A stretch of DNA of 64,000 nt from Procambarus clarkii (lineage: Eukaryota > Arthropoda > Malacostraca > Decapoda > Cambaridae): NCBI RefSeq assembly GCF_040958095.1, contig NC_091152.1, positions 14,338,060-14,402,059 on the forward strand, written 5' to 3'. How positions within the stretch are numbered: position 1 is the first letter of the stretch; the number at the start of each line of letters is the position of its first letter. Below are positions 32,698 to 44,569 of this stretch, piece after piece. The position numbers and the translations under genes were made by a program. The notes under the pieces were generated by a model, which did no database searches, was not told the origin of the DNA, and was given only the letters and a program-made list of their open reading frames with translations.

Positions 32698-32759
32698 CTG
32701 GGTGACGAACAGAGAGGAGTATTAGCAACTGCTAACATACCATCTACATATACTCTAAT

Positions 32760-32895
32760 AAATATATCAATACACACACACACACACACAAGTGACAATT
32801 CGAACATCTTGATTAACTCAAATGTTTTATATTAAAACCCATAACGTTTCGAGTACTCATTAGTATGCATCATCAGATCTAAAATACAGAGCAAT
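32760..32895 (-). mobile_element. PLE-like fragment with hammerhead-like core
   Basis: The minus strand at about 32885-32845 contains CTGATGA, a short TAC/GTA-paired segment, then GAAAC (CTGATGATGCATAC, GAGTACTCGAAACG). CTGATGA and GAAA are the conserved core halves of hammerhead ribozymes carried by Penelope-like elements. Stem I and stem III partners are not evident, so activity is doubtful. A (CA)n run lies at 32773-32789. Confidence 0.4.
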
Positions 32896-33011
32896 CGAGT
32901 TAATATTAACAGAGAACTAACAATGAGAAACATGGTTAACATTCTTAAGAGACGAGAATGACACTAGTTATTAAAAAAAACATGGAAAGGGGGAACAAAA
33001 ACCGATCAACT

Positions 33012-33277
33012 GACGTAATGATAAAACAAAGACGTAGTGATAAAACAAAGACGTAATGATAAAACAAAGACGTAATGATAAAACAAAGACGTAATGATAA
33101 AACAAAGACGTAATGATAAAACAAAGACGTAATGATAAAACAAAGACGTAATGATAAAACAAAGACGTAATGATAAAACAAAGACGTAATGATAAAACAA
33201 AGACGTAATGATAAAACAAAGACGTAGTGATAAAACAAAGACGTAATGATAAAACAAAGACGTAGTGATAAAACAAA
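33012..33277 (+). repeat. 19-bp minisatellite, 14 copies
   Basis: GACGTAATGATAAAACAAA at exact 19-bp spacing. GACGTAGTGA variants lie near both ends. Confidence 0.97.
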
Positions 33278-33489
33278 GCAAGAGTTGATAACATTCAAAA
33301 TTGACAATAAAGACTAAATAAAAATCACAAAGATATCCTAAAAAGTTCGAAGATTCTATGCACGACAAAATTAAATAAATTATAGAATTACCAAAGTCAC
33401 ACATTATTATAGCAGCACAAATTATAAAGTAACAGACACCCAAATGATACATTTAGCATCACACACAAAAAATTCTAAAACCCATCCTA

Positions 33490-33492
<3 letters not shown>

Positions 33493-33534
<42 letters not shown>

Positions 33535-33576
33535 ACCAAAATCACATCATGGAAAACTAAAAAAAAAAAAAAAAAA
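33493..33576. repeat. Two A-runs (38 and about 17 nt)
   Basis: 33493-33530 is uninterrupted A and a second run lies at about 33560-33576. They may be the tail of a retroposon, but no body is recognised to the left. Confidence 0.8.
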
Positions 33577-34822
<1,246 letters not shown>

Positions 34823-34826
<4 letters not shown>

Positions 34827-35113
34827 GTGGCGCTGCCACCCACAGGGAAGCAGCCAAATCCCGTAAGTATAGAGAACTGGATCACCACTACAATTTTGTC
34901 CCCATTGCTTCTGAGACGCTCGGCGCCTGGGGTAAAAGTGCTACCAGTTTTTTGAAGGAACTGGGTTCTAGGCTCATTGAAACAACAAGGGACCCGAGAG
35001 CTGCAAGCTTTCTTTTCCAGCGCCTCAGTGTGGCGATACAGAGGGGAAATGCGCACTGCATCCAGGGTTCCTTCCCGCCATCTGAGGAGCTGGAGGAACT
35101 CGACAACCTATGA
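34823..35113 (+). pseudogene. C-terminal fragment of a retrotransposon polyprotein
   Basis: In frame from about 34841: REAAKSRKYRELDHHYNFVP, then IASETLGAWGKSATSFLKEL and AASFLFQRLSVAIQRGNA, with a stop at 35111-35113. The pattern FVP.A.ETLG.WG...FL.ELG.R....DPR...FL.QR.S.AIQRGNA is one I associate with the last about 80 residues of reverse transcriptase ORFs in marine invertebrate retrotransposons; the clade is uncertain. AATAAA follows at about 35163. The 5' side is truncated by (TA)n. Confidence 0.6.
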
Positions 35114-35347
35114 CAACCATCTTTGTAACCCATATGTAACTCCTTTTTTGTAACAAACTTCAAATAAAGTAAATATATGTGTACATACAAAAGAATGGGG
35201 GTGGTAGGAGAAGATAATATTAGTGTTCAGTGAGAAACCACAAGGTCTCCTCTGAATACTTTTTATTTTCTTCTCCGAGGCTATGGGTCCCCACATTGGC
35301 ACCAGAGGTGGTACCCTCACAAATTTTATATATATATATATATATAT

Positions 35348-35734
35348 GTCGTACCTAATAGCCAGAACGCACTTCTCAGCCTACTATTCAAGGCCCGATT
35401 TGCCTAATAAGCCAAGTTTTCATGAATTAATGTTTTTTCGTCTACCTAACCTACCTAACCTAACCTAACCTAGCTTTTTTTGGCAACCTAACCTAACCTT
35501 ACATATAAATATAGGTTAGGTTAGGTTAGGTAGGGTTGGTTAGGTTCGGTCATATATCTACGTTAATTTTAACTCCAATAAAAAAAAATTGACCTCATAC
35601 ATAGAGAAAAGGGTTGCTTTATCATTTCATAAGAAAAAAATTATAGTAAATATATTAATTCAGGAAAACTTGGCTTATTAGGCAAATCGGGCCTTGAATA
35701 GTAGGCTGAGAAGTGAGTTCTGGCTACTAGGTAC

Positions 35735-35737
<3 letters not shown>
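35348..35737. mobile_element. TA-embedded MITE, copy B
   Basis: GTCGTACCTAATAGCCAGAA to CTGGCTACTAGGTACGAC. (TA)n lies at 35326-35347 and 35738-35771. The core has the AACCTAACCTAACC / GGTTAGGTTAGG pair in the opposite order to copy A. Confidence 0.88.
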
Positions 35738-35771
<34 letters not shown>

Positions 35772-35774
<3 letters not shown>

Positions 35775-36143
35775 GTTCCTAGTAGCCAGAATGCACTTCT
35801 CAGCTTACTATGCAAGGCCCGATTTGCCTAATAAGCCAAGTTTTCATGAATTAATAAATTTTCTCTAATTTTTTTCTTATGAAATGATAAAGCTACCCAT
35901 TTCATTATGTATGAGGTCAATTTGTTTTTATTGGAGTTAAAATTAACGTAGATATATGACCGAACCTAACCAACCCTACCTAACCTAACCTATCTTTATA
36001 GGTTAGGTTGGGTTAGGTAGCCGAAAAAGTTAGGTTAGGTAGGTTAGGTAGTCGAAAAAATTAATTCATGAAAACTTGGCTTATTAGGCAAATCGGGCCT
36101 TGCATAGTAGGCTCAGAAGTGCGTTCTGGCTACTAGGTACGAC
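35772..36143. mobile_element. TA-embedded MITE, copy C
   Basis: GTCGTTCCTAGTAGCCAGAA to TTCTGGCTACTAGGTACGAC, 372 bp. Separated from copy B only by a 34-bp TA tract. Confidence 0.88.
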
Positions 36144-36265
<122 letters not shown>

Positions 36266-36302
36266 AGAAGGTACATTGGGATTGTGAGGATACATAGCAT
36301 AG

Positions 36303-36349
36303 TAATTACATTCTTGTAAAGCCACTAGTACGCGCAGCGTTTCGGGCAG
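36303..36349 (-). mobile_element. SINE A 3' fragment
   Basis: ACATTCTTGTAAAGCCACTA and CGCAGCGTTTCGGGCAG are the reverse complement of the SINE A tail. At the CGAAACG-like core it joins the next element. Confidence 0.65.
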
Positions 36350-36447
36350 AAGGTCCAGGACGGACCGAAACGTCGTCGTCCCTTCACCTTCTAGTGTGTG
36401 GTCTGGTCAAACTACTTCAGCCCCGTTATTGTGACTCATCGCCTGAA
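36350..36447 (+). mobile_element. Half copy of the palindromic GAAACG element
   Basis: AGGTCCAGGACGGACCGAAA, CGTCGTCGTCCCTTCACC, GTGTGTGGTCTGGTCAAAC and GTTATTGTGACTCATCGCC form the right arm only. Confidence 0.8.
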
Positions 36448-37310
36448 TAACTTCCTATATATCCCGCGTTACAGCTGGAACATTTATACGCATATACGAT
36501 ATAAATATGACCACTATACGTATGCTCTAGTGATATAACAAGCAATAACAGAACACCAGAGTCGCGGCGTTCCGTCTTGTCCTCATAGTTTGTGACGATT
36601 CTTGGCCAATCACGAGCCGACTGAGTGACGTATGCCATCTCAGCTCACCTACTGATCATTTCAGGTCATTTGACATGAACTGTCGTCACTTTTTAAGCAT
36701 CATAAATAAGCCAAGCGCAATCTAGATTAATGTGTCACACTCAAATATAACCGAAGAACACATTATATATTATGAATTCTAACTTTTATTAAATATTCGT
36801 CAGCAGTCCTATTTAATGGTTGATAATGCAGACTGAAACGTCGTCGTTTCCTTCACTTTCTAATGGTGGTTTGATCATCATATTTAATGGTGTTGAGCAA
36901 GAAGGCTGAGTGATCGACTGCACGTATAACATCATAACATAACAATAGCGATTATGCTCTTGCAACGCTGTGTAAATTAATCTTTGGCTCGAAGCTTCAA
37001 GTGTATGCATTTATTTCCTAGTTACGTTGCGTTAGAGTTTAACGAGTGATTTGCATATTGTTCCCGCCCTGCCTCCAGGTGCCAACCCCACCTTGTTTGT
37101 GACGAGGTCCAGAGAGAGACGAGAGTGCTCTATTTTATATTTTCACTATTGTTATTCCTGTAATACAACGTCAAGTATTCAGTGTCATTACGTTTTATAT
37201 TATATATATTATATATATTATATATATATGTATAGCAAATAAATTATAGCATAGTAGAACTCTGTTTAGTGTTTGCAGGTTATAGTTGTGTGTGTGTGTG
37301 TGTAAACTAA
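36448..37310. other. Unassigned, with a degenerate GAAACG-element scrap
   Basis: 36826-36882 (GACTGAAACGTCGTCGTTTC, CTTTCTAATGGTGG) is a degraded arm of the palindromic element. The rest is AT-rich with no recognised gene. Confidence 0.5.
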
Positions 37311-37510
37311 AGTCTTTGAAAATGTAATAAGTTATTACGAAACGCGTTCAAGTGTCCCGTCAGACTAGAAATAAAAATGAATTTTGGAGAACTGATTTTT
37401 CAATTACCATCAACAGTGAAAAGAAACATAAGAAATATTGAGAAAATTCGCGTTAGAATTATTAATCTTACTTTTTCGGTCATATTTAATAATATATTAT
37501 ATATATATGT
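37311..37510 (+). mobile_element. GAAACG stem-loop element, second copy
   Basis: AGTCTTTGAAAATGTAATAA, GTTATTACGAAACGCGTTC, AAAATGAATTTTGGAGAACT and AGAAATATTGAGAAAATTCG follow the same order as 18764-18979 and likewise end in a TA-rich tract. Confidence 0.6.
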
Positions 37511-38689
37511 ATATACACACAATCTCCTTCAATTATCCGATTCATTAAACCATTTCTAACTGCTGTATTTATCGACCAATAAAGTGTTTAGTAATGAATG
37601 AGAATTTCGAAGGTCACTATTTCTAGCCCATGTAGTTATGCTTTATTACACTGAATATTAGGTTGAAAACATTTTCAACAGGACATTTAGCTATAAATTA
37701 GAAGCTTTTTAATAAAAAAAAGTATTCTCATGATAATAAAGCTGATTTTGTCTGATGTTTAGAAGAGATTGTGTTCTTGTGTTGTCGTCAACAACCTCAT
37801 TAGTCATAACTGGGTCATTGTTGGCCTTTGTTCCTTCCTCACTTCTATATATCGCATCAACTCATTCCTTGTCGTATTACTTTCAACTTTCTTCTTTTCT
37901 CCTTCCCTCCCTTCCTCGATCTCTCCTTTTCTTCCTTCTTTCCCTCCCTTTCTCCCTCACACACTTACTCTTTCCCCTATACCTACCCTTTCTCCTTTAC
38001 ACAATTTGTTTCCATCCCCCAGATGATCGCAGCTGACCCCTCTCCTAGCTGCTCGTAGCCCCTTCCACCCATCCGACATACCTATCTCCCCCTCCCTAAC
38101 CTCTACCACACTTGAACACTTACCTACCACTGCTCTGCTCTCTCCCACTTGCCTAGCACACACACCTCTGCTGCCTCGCTCTGTTCTTAATGTGTCTTAA
38201 ACCATTATCAAGCAGTTCAAACACGTCAGGATCACTCGACTACAACAATGGGTAGATTACCTGTGTATGAGGCTTGCTGACGAGGCACGGTGCCTCTCCT
38301 TGTGTCTCTGTGGTGGAGGGGCCTCTTGAGAGAATATAGAGAAGGTGATCACGTTCCTACCTTCTCTCCCTCTTTCTCTCCCTCTCTCTGACAAGATTGG
38401 GGCCTTCTCCCTTGTCTCTTGTTTCAGCTTGAATTAGTTACCATTGCTCGTTCAAGCTTGCCCCCCTCTTCCTCTATCCTCCACACCGCTATCCTTCCTT
38501 CAAGGGTGATCTTACTCTATCCCGTCAAGCTTGTTTGCCCTCTCGAATCACCTCAAGCTTGGCTCCCTCCCCAATCCTTCAAGGCAGCTCTCTCCCCTCC
38601 CAAACCCTTCAGGCGAGGACTGTCGCTATCGTGGGCATCTTCCTGAGGACCTCTCACACGATACCTCTCCCAAGGATGGGGGTCCCCAC
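37511..38689. other. Unassigned; C/T-rich tracts
   Basis: 37870-38010 and 38340-38690 are pyrimidine-rich. No gene recognised. Confidence 0.5.
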
Positions 38690-39912
38690 TCTCCCACGGA
38701 GGGATCCCACACTCTCCCACGGAGGGATCCCACACTCTCCCAGGGGGTCCCCACACTCTCCCAGGGGTCCCCACACTCTCCCAGGGGTCCCCACACTCTC
38801 CCAGGGGTCCCCACACTCTCCCAGGGGTCCCCACACTCTCCCAGGGGGTCCCCACACTCTCCCAGGGGGTCCCCACACTCTCCCAGGGGGTCCCCACACT
38901 CTCCCAGGGGGTCCCCACACTCTCCCAGGGGGTCCCCACACTCTCCCAGGGGGTCCCCACCCTCTCCCAGGGGGTCCCCACACTCTCCCAGGGGGTCCCC
39001 ACACTCTCCCAGGGGGTCCCCACACTCTCCCAGGGGGTCCCCATACTCTCCCAGGGGGTCCCCACACTCTCCCAGGGGTCCCCACACTCTCCCAGGGGTC
39101 CCCACACTCTCCCAGGGGTCCCCACACTCTCCCAGGGGGTCACACACTCTCCCAGGGGTCCCTCCACTCTCCCAGGGGGTCCCCACACTCTCCCAGGGGG
39201 TCCCCACACTCTCCCAGGGGTCCCCACACTCTCCCAGGGGTCCCCACACTCTCCCTGGGGGTCCCCACACTCTTCCAGGGGTCCCCACACTCTCCCAGGG
39301 GGTCCCACCCTCTCCCAGGGGTCCCCACACTCTCCCAGGGGGTCCCACACTCTCCCAGGGGTCCCCACACTCTCCCAGGGGTCCCCACACTCTCCCAGGG
39401 GTCCCCACACTCTCCCAGGGGTCCCCACACTCTCCCAGGGGGTCCCCACACTCTCCCAGGGGTCCCCACACTCTCCCAGGGGTCCCCACTCTCTCCCAGG
39501 GGTCCCCACACTCTCCCAGGGGGTCCCACACTCTCCCAGGGGTCCCCACACTCTCCCAGGGGGTCCCCACACTCTCCCAGGGGGTCCCCACACTCTCCCA
39601 GGGGTCCCCACACTCTCCCAGGGGGTCCCCACACTCTCCCAGGGGGTCCCCACACTCTCCCAGGGGTCCCCACACTCTCCCAGGGGTCCCCACACTCTCC
39701 CAGGGGTCCCCACACTCTCCCAGGGGTCCCCACACTCTCCCAGGGGGTCCCACACTCTCCCAGGGGTCCCCACACTCTCCCAGGGGGTCCCCACACTCTC
39801 CCAGGGGTCCCCACACTCTCCCAGGGGTCCCCACTCTCTCCCAGGGGTCCCCACACTCTCCCAGGGGGTCCCACACCCTCCCAGGGGGTCCCACACTCTC
39901 CCAGGGGTCCCC
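38690..39912. repeat. 20-bp minisatellite, about 60 copies
   Basis: The unit is TCCCAGGGGGTCCCCACACT plus C, with the G-run of 4 or 5 and the C-run varying (19-21 bp). Runs of the long form (38840-39065) and short form cluster. Length drift cycles the frame, so several frames per strand remain open for over 440 codons. These are artefacts. Confidence 0.97.
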
Positions 39913-40317
39913 GGATATTAACCTCTCCCGCGACAAGTTACACAGTACCACAATTACTGGTCAATATCCCTCTAGTGTAAAGTCCCCCCCACCCACTAGG
40001 TCCCTCTAGTGTGATGTCCATCCTCAGGTCCCCCTGGTGTGATGTCCACTTTCTATCCATCAGAAATAATGTCCAGCCTCTAGATCCATCTGGTGTGATG
40101 TCCATATTTAGATACACTCTTATAAAAGATACAGGTCTGCAATTTAGTACCACCTGTCTATCCCTTTCTAGTATATTTATGTCATAAGCCGTCTTTCGGC
40201 TGTCTGGTAGTTCTCCCTCTTCGGAGATACAGTGTTGTGAGGTTTGTATCGAGTATTGCGAGTATTCTTGTGTATGTTGTGAGTATTGTGAGAAGATTGC
40301 TGTCAGCTTTGGTAATT
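39913..40317. other. Unassigned; degenerate TCTAGTGTGATGTCCA repeats
   Basis: 39970-40110 holds about four imprecise copies of CCCTCTAGTGTGATGTCCA. The rest is unassigned. Confidence 0.5.
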
Positions 40318-40328
40318 AGAATGAGTAT

Positions 40329-40514
40329 GATGACCAGACCACACACTAGAATGTGAAGGGACGACGACGTTTCGGTCCGTCTTGGACCATTCTCAAGTCG
40401 ATTGTGGACTTGAGAATGGTCCAGGACGGACCGAAACGTCGTCGTCCCTTCACATTCTAGTGTGTGGTCTGGTCATCATATTTTAGCCACGTTATTGTGA
40501 CTCATCGCCTGCAT
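40329..40514. mobile_element. Palindromic GAAACG element, copy 2, with TSD
   Basis: Intact palindrome: TGACCAGACCACACACTAGA, GACGACGACGTTTCGGTCCG, then the centre TCTCAAGTCGATTGTGGACT and the mirrored right arm. An asymmetric tail TTTTAGCCACGTTATTGTGA, then CTCATCGCCTGC, follows. The 11-bp direct repeats AGAATGAGTAT (40318-40328 and 40515-40525) flank it. Confidence 0.9.
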
Positions 40515-40525
40515 AGAATGAGTAT

Positions 40526-41044
40526 CCATGGGGCAAGAGTTTTAGCACTCCATCAATACACCTCGCTTCTCAAATTGAATAACTGCCTTCAACATTCATA
40601 CTGCCGACGTCCCTCATTTACAAGTATACTTCCCCCGTGCCTACGTCTGTCTGTCTCTGTGTTATCTATTCCAAGATAAAAACATCACAAACTTGTCTGA
40701 TATCAACAGACAGCCAAGAGCACAGCCTTCGCCGGCCAGCGCTCTCAGAGGCTCACCTGTGTCGCTGGGCTGGTAATACATCATCAGTTTCACAGTCAAG
40801 CTAAAAACCGGTGGACGCGAGCACAACCGGTTTCTTTTCTCGGCAGACGGAAATAAATGACACAAATTACGTCCAAAGTTCGAGACCATTTCCGGCTACC
40901 AACTGCAGCATCGTGATGGGGACCAACTCTGCTAGTCTGACCTCTGACCCTTGAGCGCAAAATACAAGACCCAAAAATACAAGAAAACTAGTATTTCTAG
41001 TAACTAGAAAATTAGTTAACAGTTGAACAGTTCACCTATAACAA
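40526..41044. other. Unassigned
   Basis: No recognised gene or repeat. Confidence 0.4.
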
Positions 41045-41160
41045 CGCACAGCCCCGCTCCTGTACCAGGTAAGTCCACTACGGGCTCACCATAGCCCGTG
41101 CTACTTGAAACTTTTTGTTCCCAGTAGCTGAATCTAGACCACCACCTGTAACAACGAGGA
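41045..41160 (-). repeat. Hairpin-bearing dispersed repeat
   Basis: ACGGGCTCACCATAGCCCGT (41080-41099) is embedded in CGCTCCTGTACCAGGTAAGT and ACTTTTTGTTCCCAGTAGCT. The whole block recurs in reverse at 63685-63850 and partly at 59545-59600. Confidence 0.75.
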
Positions 41161-41179
41161 CACACCATATAAACATAGT

Positions 41180-41315
41180 AAACAAATCCACAAGGGCCGT
41201 GACGAGGATTCGAACCTCCGTCCGAAAGCATCCCAGACGCTGCCTGGGACGCTGCCGAAAGCATTCGGACGCAGGTTCGAATCCTCGTCACGGACCTTGT
41301 GGATTTGTTTATATG
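41180..41315. mobile_element. Inverted pair of tRNA-like SINE fragments
   Basis: AACAAATCCACAAGGGCCGT and GAGGATTCGAACC on the left are mirrored by GGTTCGAATCCTCGTCACGG and CTTGTGGATTTGTTT on the right, around a GACGCTGCCTGGGACGCTG centre. The arms are about 55 bp. Confidence 0.85.
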
Positions 41316-41904
41316 ATGCATCACGTAATTGTTATTTCTGTGTGTAATATAAACATAGTCTTATATCCTTTCGGTTACGCACACAATATCTCGACTAAAC
41401 ATCTCAACAGGAAATCAAACCAGAAGGGACGTGTCTCTTTACCCATAACGACATGAAAACCCCCTTCGTCTTTCTCCACTTACTTGAAGACAACAGCGTC
41501 TTCAGCGGGTGTAGATGTGGAAAATTTTACCCACTATATCAATATTATCATCTAAGAACAATGACAATGCCACAATGATCACATACACCATTGGGCCCGT
41601 ATGTCCTTATGTGACTTTGTGCATGATTTCTTAAGGATTTTGTACATTATGGTCCACAAAATACTAAGAAAAGTAGCGGCTCGCAAATATTCCCGTTTTC
41701 TATGCATCGGCGGGTTTGATTACGGGGGGTTGCTTCGGTTCGTATCTTTCTGAACAGATTAGTACTTTGTGAGTTGTTGTAAACCACGAGAACGGACCGA
41801 CTAGGGAACTAGAAAACTTCCTGCTCCCTGAACAACCTTACGACAACTCACGGCTCCCTGGGGAAAAACAGAACCAGTTTAATGTAGCTGCCAAACACAC
41901 ACTG
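41316..41904. other. Unassigned
   Basis: No gene recognised. The last 70 bp (CAACTCACGGCTCCCTGGGG) is the left flank of the dispersed element carrying the 40-bp unit. Confidence 0.4.
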
Positions 41905-42138
41905 TGTCAGCAAGGCGGACAGCCCGCCTGCTATCATAACATTGTGTCAGCAAGGCGGACAGCCCGCCTGCTATCATAACATTGTGTCAGCAAGGCGGAC
42001 AGCCCGCCTGCTATCATAACATTGTGTCAGCAAGGCGGACAGCCCGTCTGCTATCATAACATTGTGTCAGCAAGGCGGACAGCCCGCCTGCTATCATAAC
42101 ATTGTGTCAGCAAGGCGGACAGCCCGCCTGCTATCTTC
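41905..42138 (+). repeat. 40-bp repeat, 6 copies
   Basis: The unit is TGTGTCAGCAAGGCGGACAG plus CCCGCCTGCTATCATAACAT, almost invariant. The same unit occurs once at 8746 and three times at 63070 in matching flanks. Confidence 0.97.
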
Positions 42139-42796
42139 CTAACACATTCCCCATTTCTGTACTTTTTTCCTCTATCTGTACTTGTGTATCTTCTTTCCTC
42201 CCCCCCCCCCCTTTAACCTCCTCCAAAACAATGATCTACTAGGGAAAGGAAAACGACTGATTTATTGATGGATCGATATATTAACTCAATATAATTATTC
42301 TGACAATGGTGTGATAGTTCACACCAAATACATATAATTAAATAAAGCAATTAATTAAATATCATTAAGTCTTACCTGTACGTTCTTTTTGAATAAAATA
42401 ATATAGATTATCAAAAGCGGTAGCTGGGAGGAAGGGGAGGGGGAGAGGAAAAGGGGAAAAAAGAGGGAGAGGAAAAGGGGAAAAAGGAGGGAGAGGAAAA
42501 GGGGAAAAGAGAGGGAAAAGGGAAAATTTAATATCCCACAATCAGAAGCAAATCTCGAAAGTCATAAATCAACGGAGAAAAGAGAGTAGAGAGCGCTTGA
42601 GAAAAAAAGGTGATTAATTATGTCACTTGTCACCAACCTGTACAGTCACTGCTAAAACAACGTTTTCTTTGGTCTGTTTTTCCCCCCAACGTTTTCTTTC
42701 TATATAAAATTGAAAACGTGTAATGGGCTCTCAGGAGCTTTGATAACTGAACTAGAAATGTCAATGTAATAAATTTTATTTAGCAATGAAAACTAA
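42139..42796. other. Unassigned; short purine-rich tandem
   Basis: 42430-42525 has about four GGGAGAGGAAAAGGGGAAAA units. The remainder is unassigned. Confidence 0.5.
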
Positions 42797-42866
42797 ACCA
42801 CACACTAGAAGATAAGGCGACTACGACGTTTCGGTCCGTCCTAGACCATTATCAAGTGTATTGTGG
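42797..42866 (-). mobile_element. Half copy of the palindromic GAAACG element
   Basis: ACCACACACTAGAAGATAAG, CGACGTTTCGGTCCGTCC and ATCAAGTGTATTGTGG are a left arm with several substitutions. Confidence 0.7.
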
Positions 42867-42879
42867 AACGTCAAATATT

Positions 42880-43035
42880 CATACCCTGTATGTCAAGAAA
42901 TATCCGTACCCTGTACAGGTGGTCAAAAAAGAGGAATGTACTGAAAGAAGAAGTTTTGGAAGCCACCTCCATCGACATTTTTAAGAGAGATTCGACAAAG
43001 AATTTGAACGACTAGACAGTTAAATTTTAACTTAA
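42880..43035 (+). pseudogene. LINE RT C-terminal fragment
   Basis: Broken frames read NVLKEEVLEATSIDIFKRD, then STKNLND and VKF before a stop. This parallels the C-terminus at 56520-56620 (EVVEATSIHNFKARFDN, VKF). Confidence 0.5.
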
Positions 43036-43104
43036 GAGGTACAAGAAGGTTTGTAAGTGAGGCATAAGAGACAGACCTCACTCCTCCACATTGATATTAA
43101 CAGG

Positions 43105-43330
43105 TAAATACTGGAAAATACCTGGATAATACCCACTGGATAATACACAATACCCACTGGATAATACCCAATACCCACTGGATAATACACAACACCCACT
43201 GGATAATACACAATACCCACTGGACAATACACAATACCCACTGGATAATACACAACACCCACTGGATAATACACAATACCCACTGGATAATACACAACAC
43301 CCACTGGATAATACACAATACCCACTGGAG
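43105..43330 (+). repeat. 21-23-bp minisatellite, about 10 copies
   Basis: CACTGGATAATACACAATAC plus CC. An AACACC/AATACC variation alternates through the middle of the array. Confidence 0.95.
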
Positions 43331-43910
43331 ATCGCCACTTCCAAGTCGCTACTTACATTACTGTTGATAAAGGATTCAGTAGCCATTATGAAGGGGGCTG
43401 AATGTCCCTTACCATTCCCCCTTGGGGTTAAGTAAACCTCTATACCTTGCAGGTCAAATGTTGGCAGTCGGCAGGTACAGACACTGTGCGGGGTGCTCGG
43501 CAACCCTTTCTTTGAGCACCGAAAGCTTTGTAACCCCAATAAGAGAACCAAGCGGAAAACAAACACCCAGTGACCCGAGGCGTCCTTTGAACTCTGGCTA
43601 GACGAACAAAAAAAGTCTTAGGCAAACGTTATAATCTTAAAAAAAATTATAAAAAAAATTAACGCAAGCTCGAGGCATGAACTCTGCAACATGTTCCAGT
43701 GACCGGCGTGGCAAGAGCCGGATGCTGACCTCGCCCGGAGGGTACATCCGGGGCCTGAACACCACCTCTCTCCACCATAAAGTCTATCCGGAAAATGTTG
43801 AAAATCTATCAAATTCGCTAACATTGCTGGCGATGTGTCAGGCGCGGTATCAATCTAGACAGTCAAAAAGTGATACAAATAAATACAAGAAACATTTTCC
43901 AGCGCTGAAT
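43331..43910. other. Unassigned
   Basis: A 162-codon minus frame (43078-43566) is half minisatellite. Its unique part (CSKKGLPSTPHSVCTCRLPT) is not recognised. Confidence 0.35.
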
Positions 43911-44130
43911 AAGAACATAAGAACAAAGGTAACTGCAGAAGGCCTATTGGGCCATACGATGCAGCTCCTATCTATAACCACCCAATCCCACTCATATACA
44001 TGTCCAACCCACGCTTGAAACAATCGAGGGACCCCACCTCCACCACGTTACGCGGTAATTGGTTCCACAAATCAACAACCCTGTTACCGAACCAGTATTT
44101 ACCCAAGTCTTTACTAAATCTAAACTAAGA
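43911..44130. mobile_element. Interspersed retroelement fragment
   Basis: AAGAACATAAGAACAAAGGT, then GGCCTATTGGGCCATACGAT, CCAACCCACGCTTGAAACAA, CCACGTTACGCGGTAATTGG and CCGAACCAGTATTTACCCAA. I associate this block with a highly repeated crustacean retroelement, but no coding domain is visible, so the class is unassigned. Confidence 0.5.
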
Positions 44131-44569
44131 ATGCCGATCCTTTATTTTGTGACTGTTCAAGACCTAATGTATTTTAGAACTAGGTAGCATTTTTAAATTA
44201 AAATGCTTTATTCAGGCTAAAACAGATGGCGTTTCTTAGGCATTGTGAAAGCTTCTCACTTTGTGTCACGAGATTGGTACAGGCTATGAGGGGACTGACG
44301 ACACTGACCACTCCGAGGGTACTTGAAGTATGAGAGAGAGCACCGGCAGCCAATCACAACAGAGGTAGACTCATTCTTCACACACAACTCTTATTGCGAG
44401 CCTCGGGAACTCAATCTGTGTTCATCAGCCGCAGGTGGCGACCAATCACGTCGGCTCCGTCCTACGTGCTTAAATCATTGGACTCGTATCGTAGGTTCCG
44501 GCGTTGGAGAATTCGACTTAGAGCAATTAACGATAGATCCGGACCATAGCTCGCCTGGACCTCATTCGC

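Noticed and set aside
38531-40009. 492-codon Pro/Ser/Gly-rich ORF, collagen- or mucin-like at first sight
   Set aside because: 20-bp minisatellite. Equally long frames exist on the opposite strand, and unit length drifts between 19 and 21, which a selected protein would not tolerate.
43078-43566. 162-codon minus ORF as a host gene
   Set aside because: Half is minisatellite. The unique part has no recognised domain or splice-site context.
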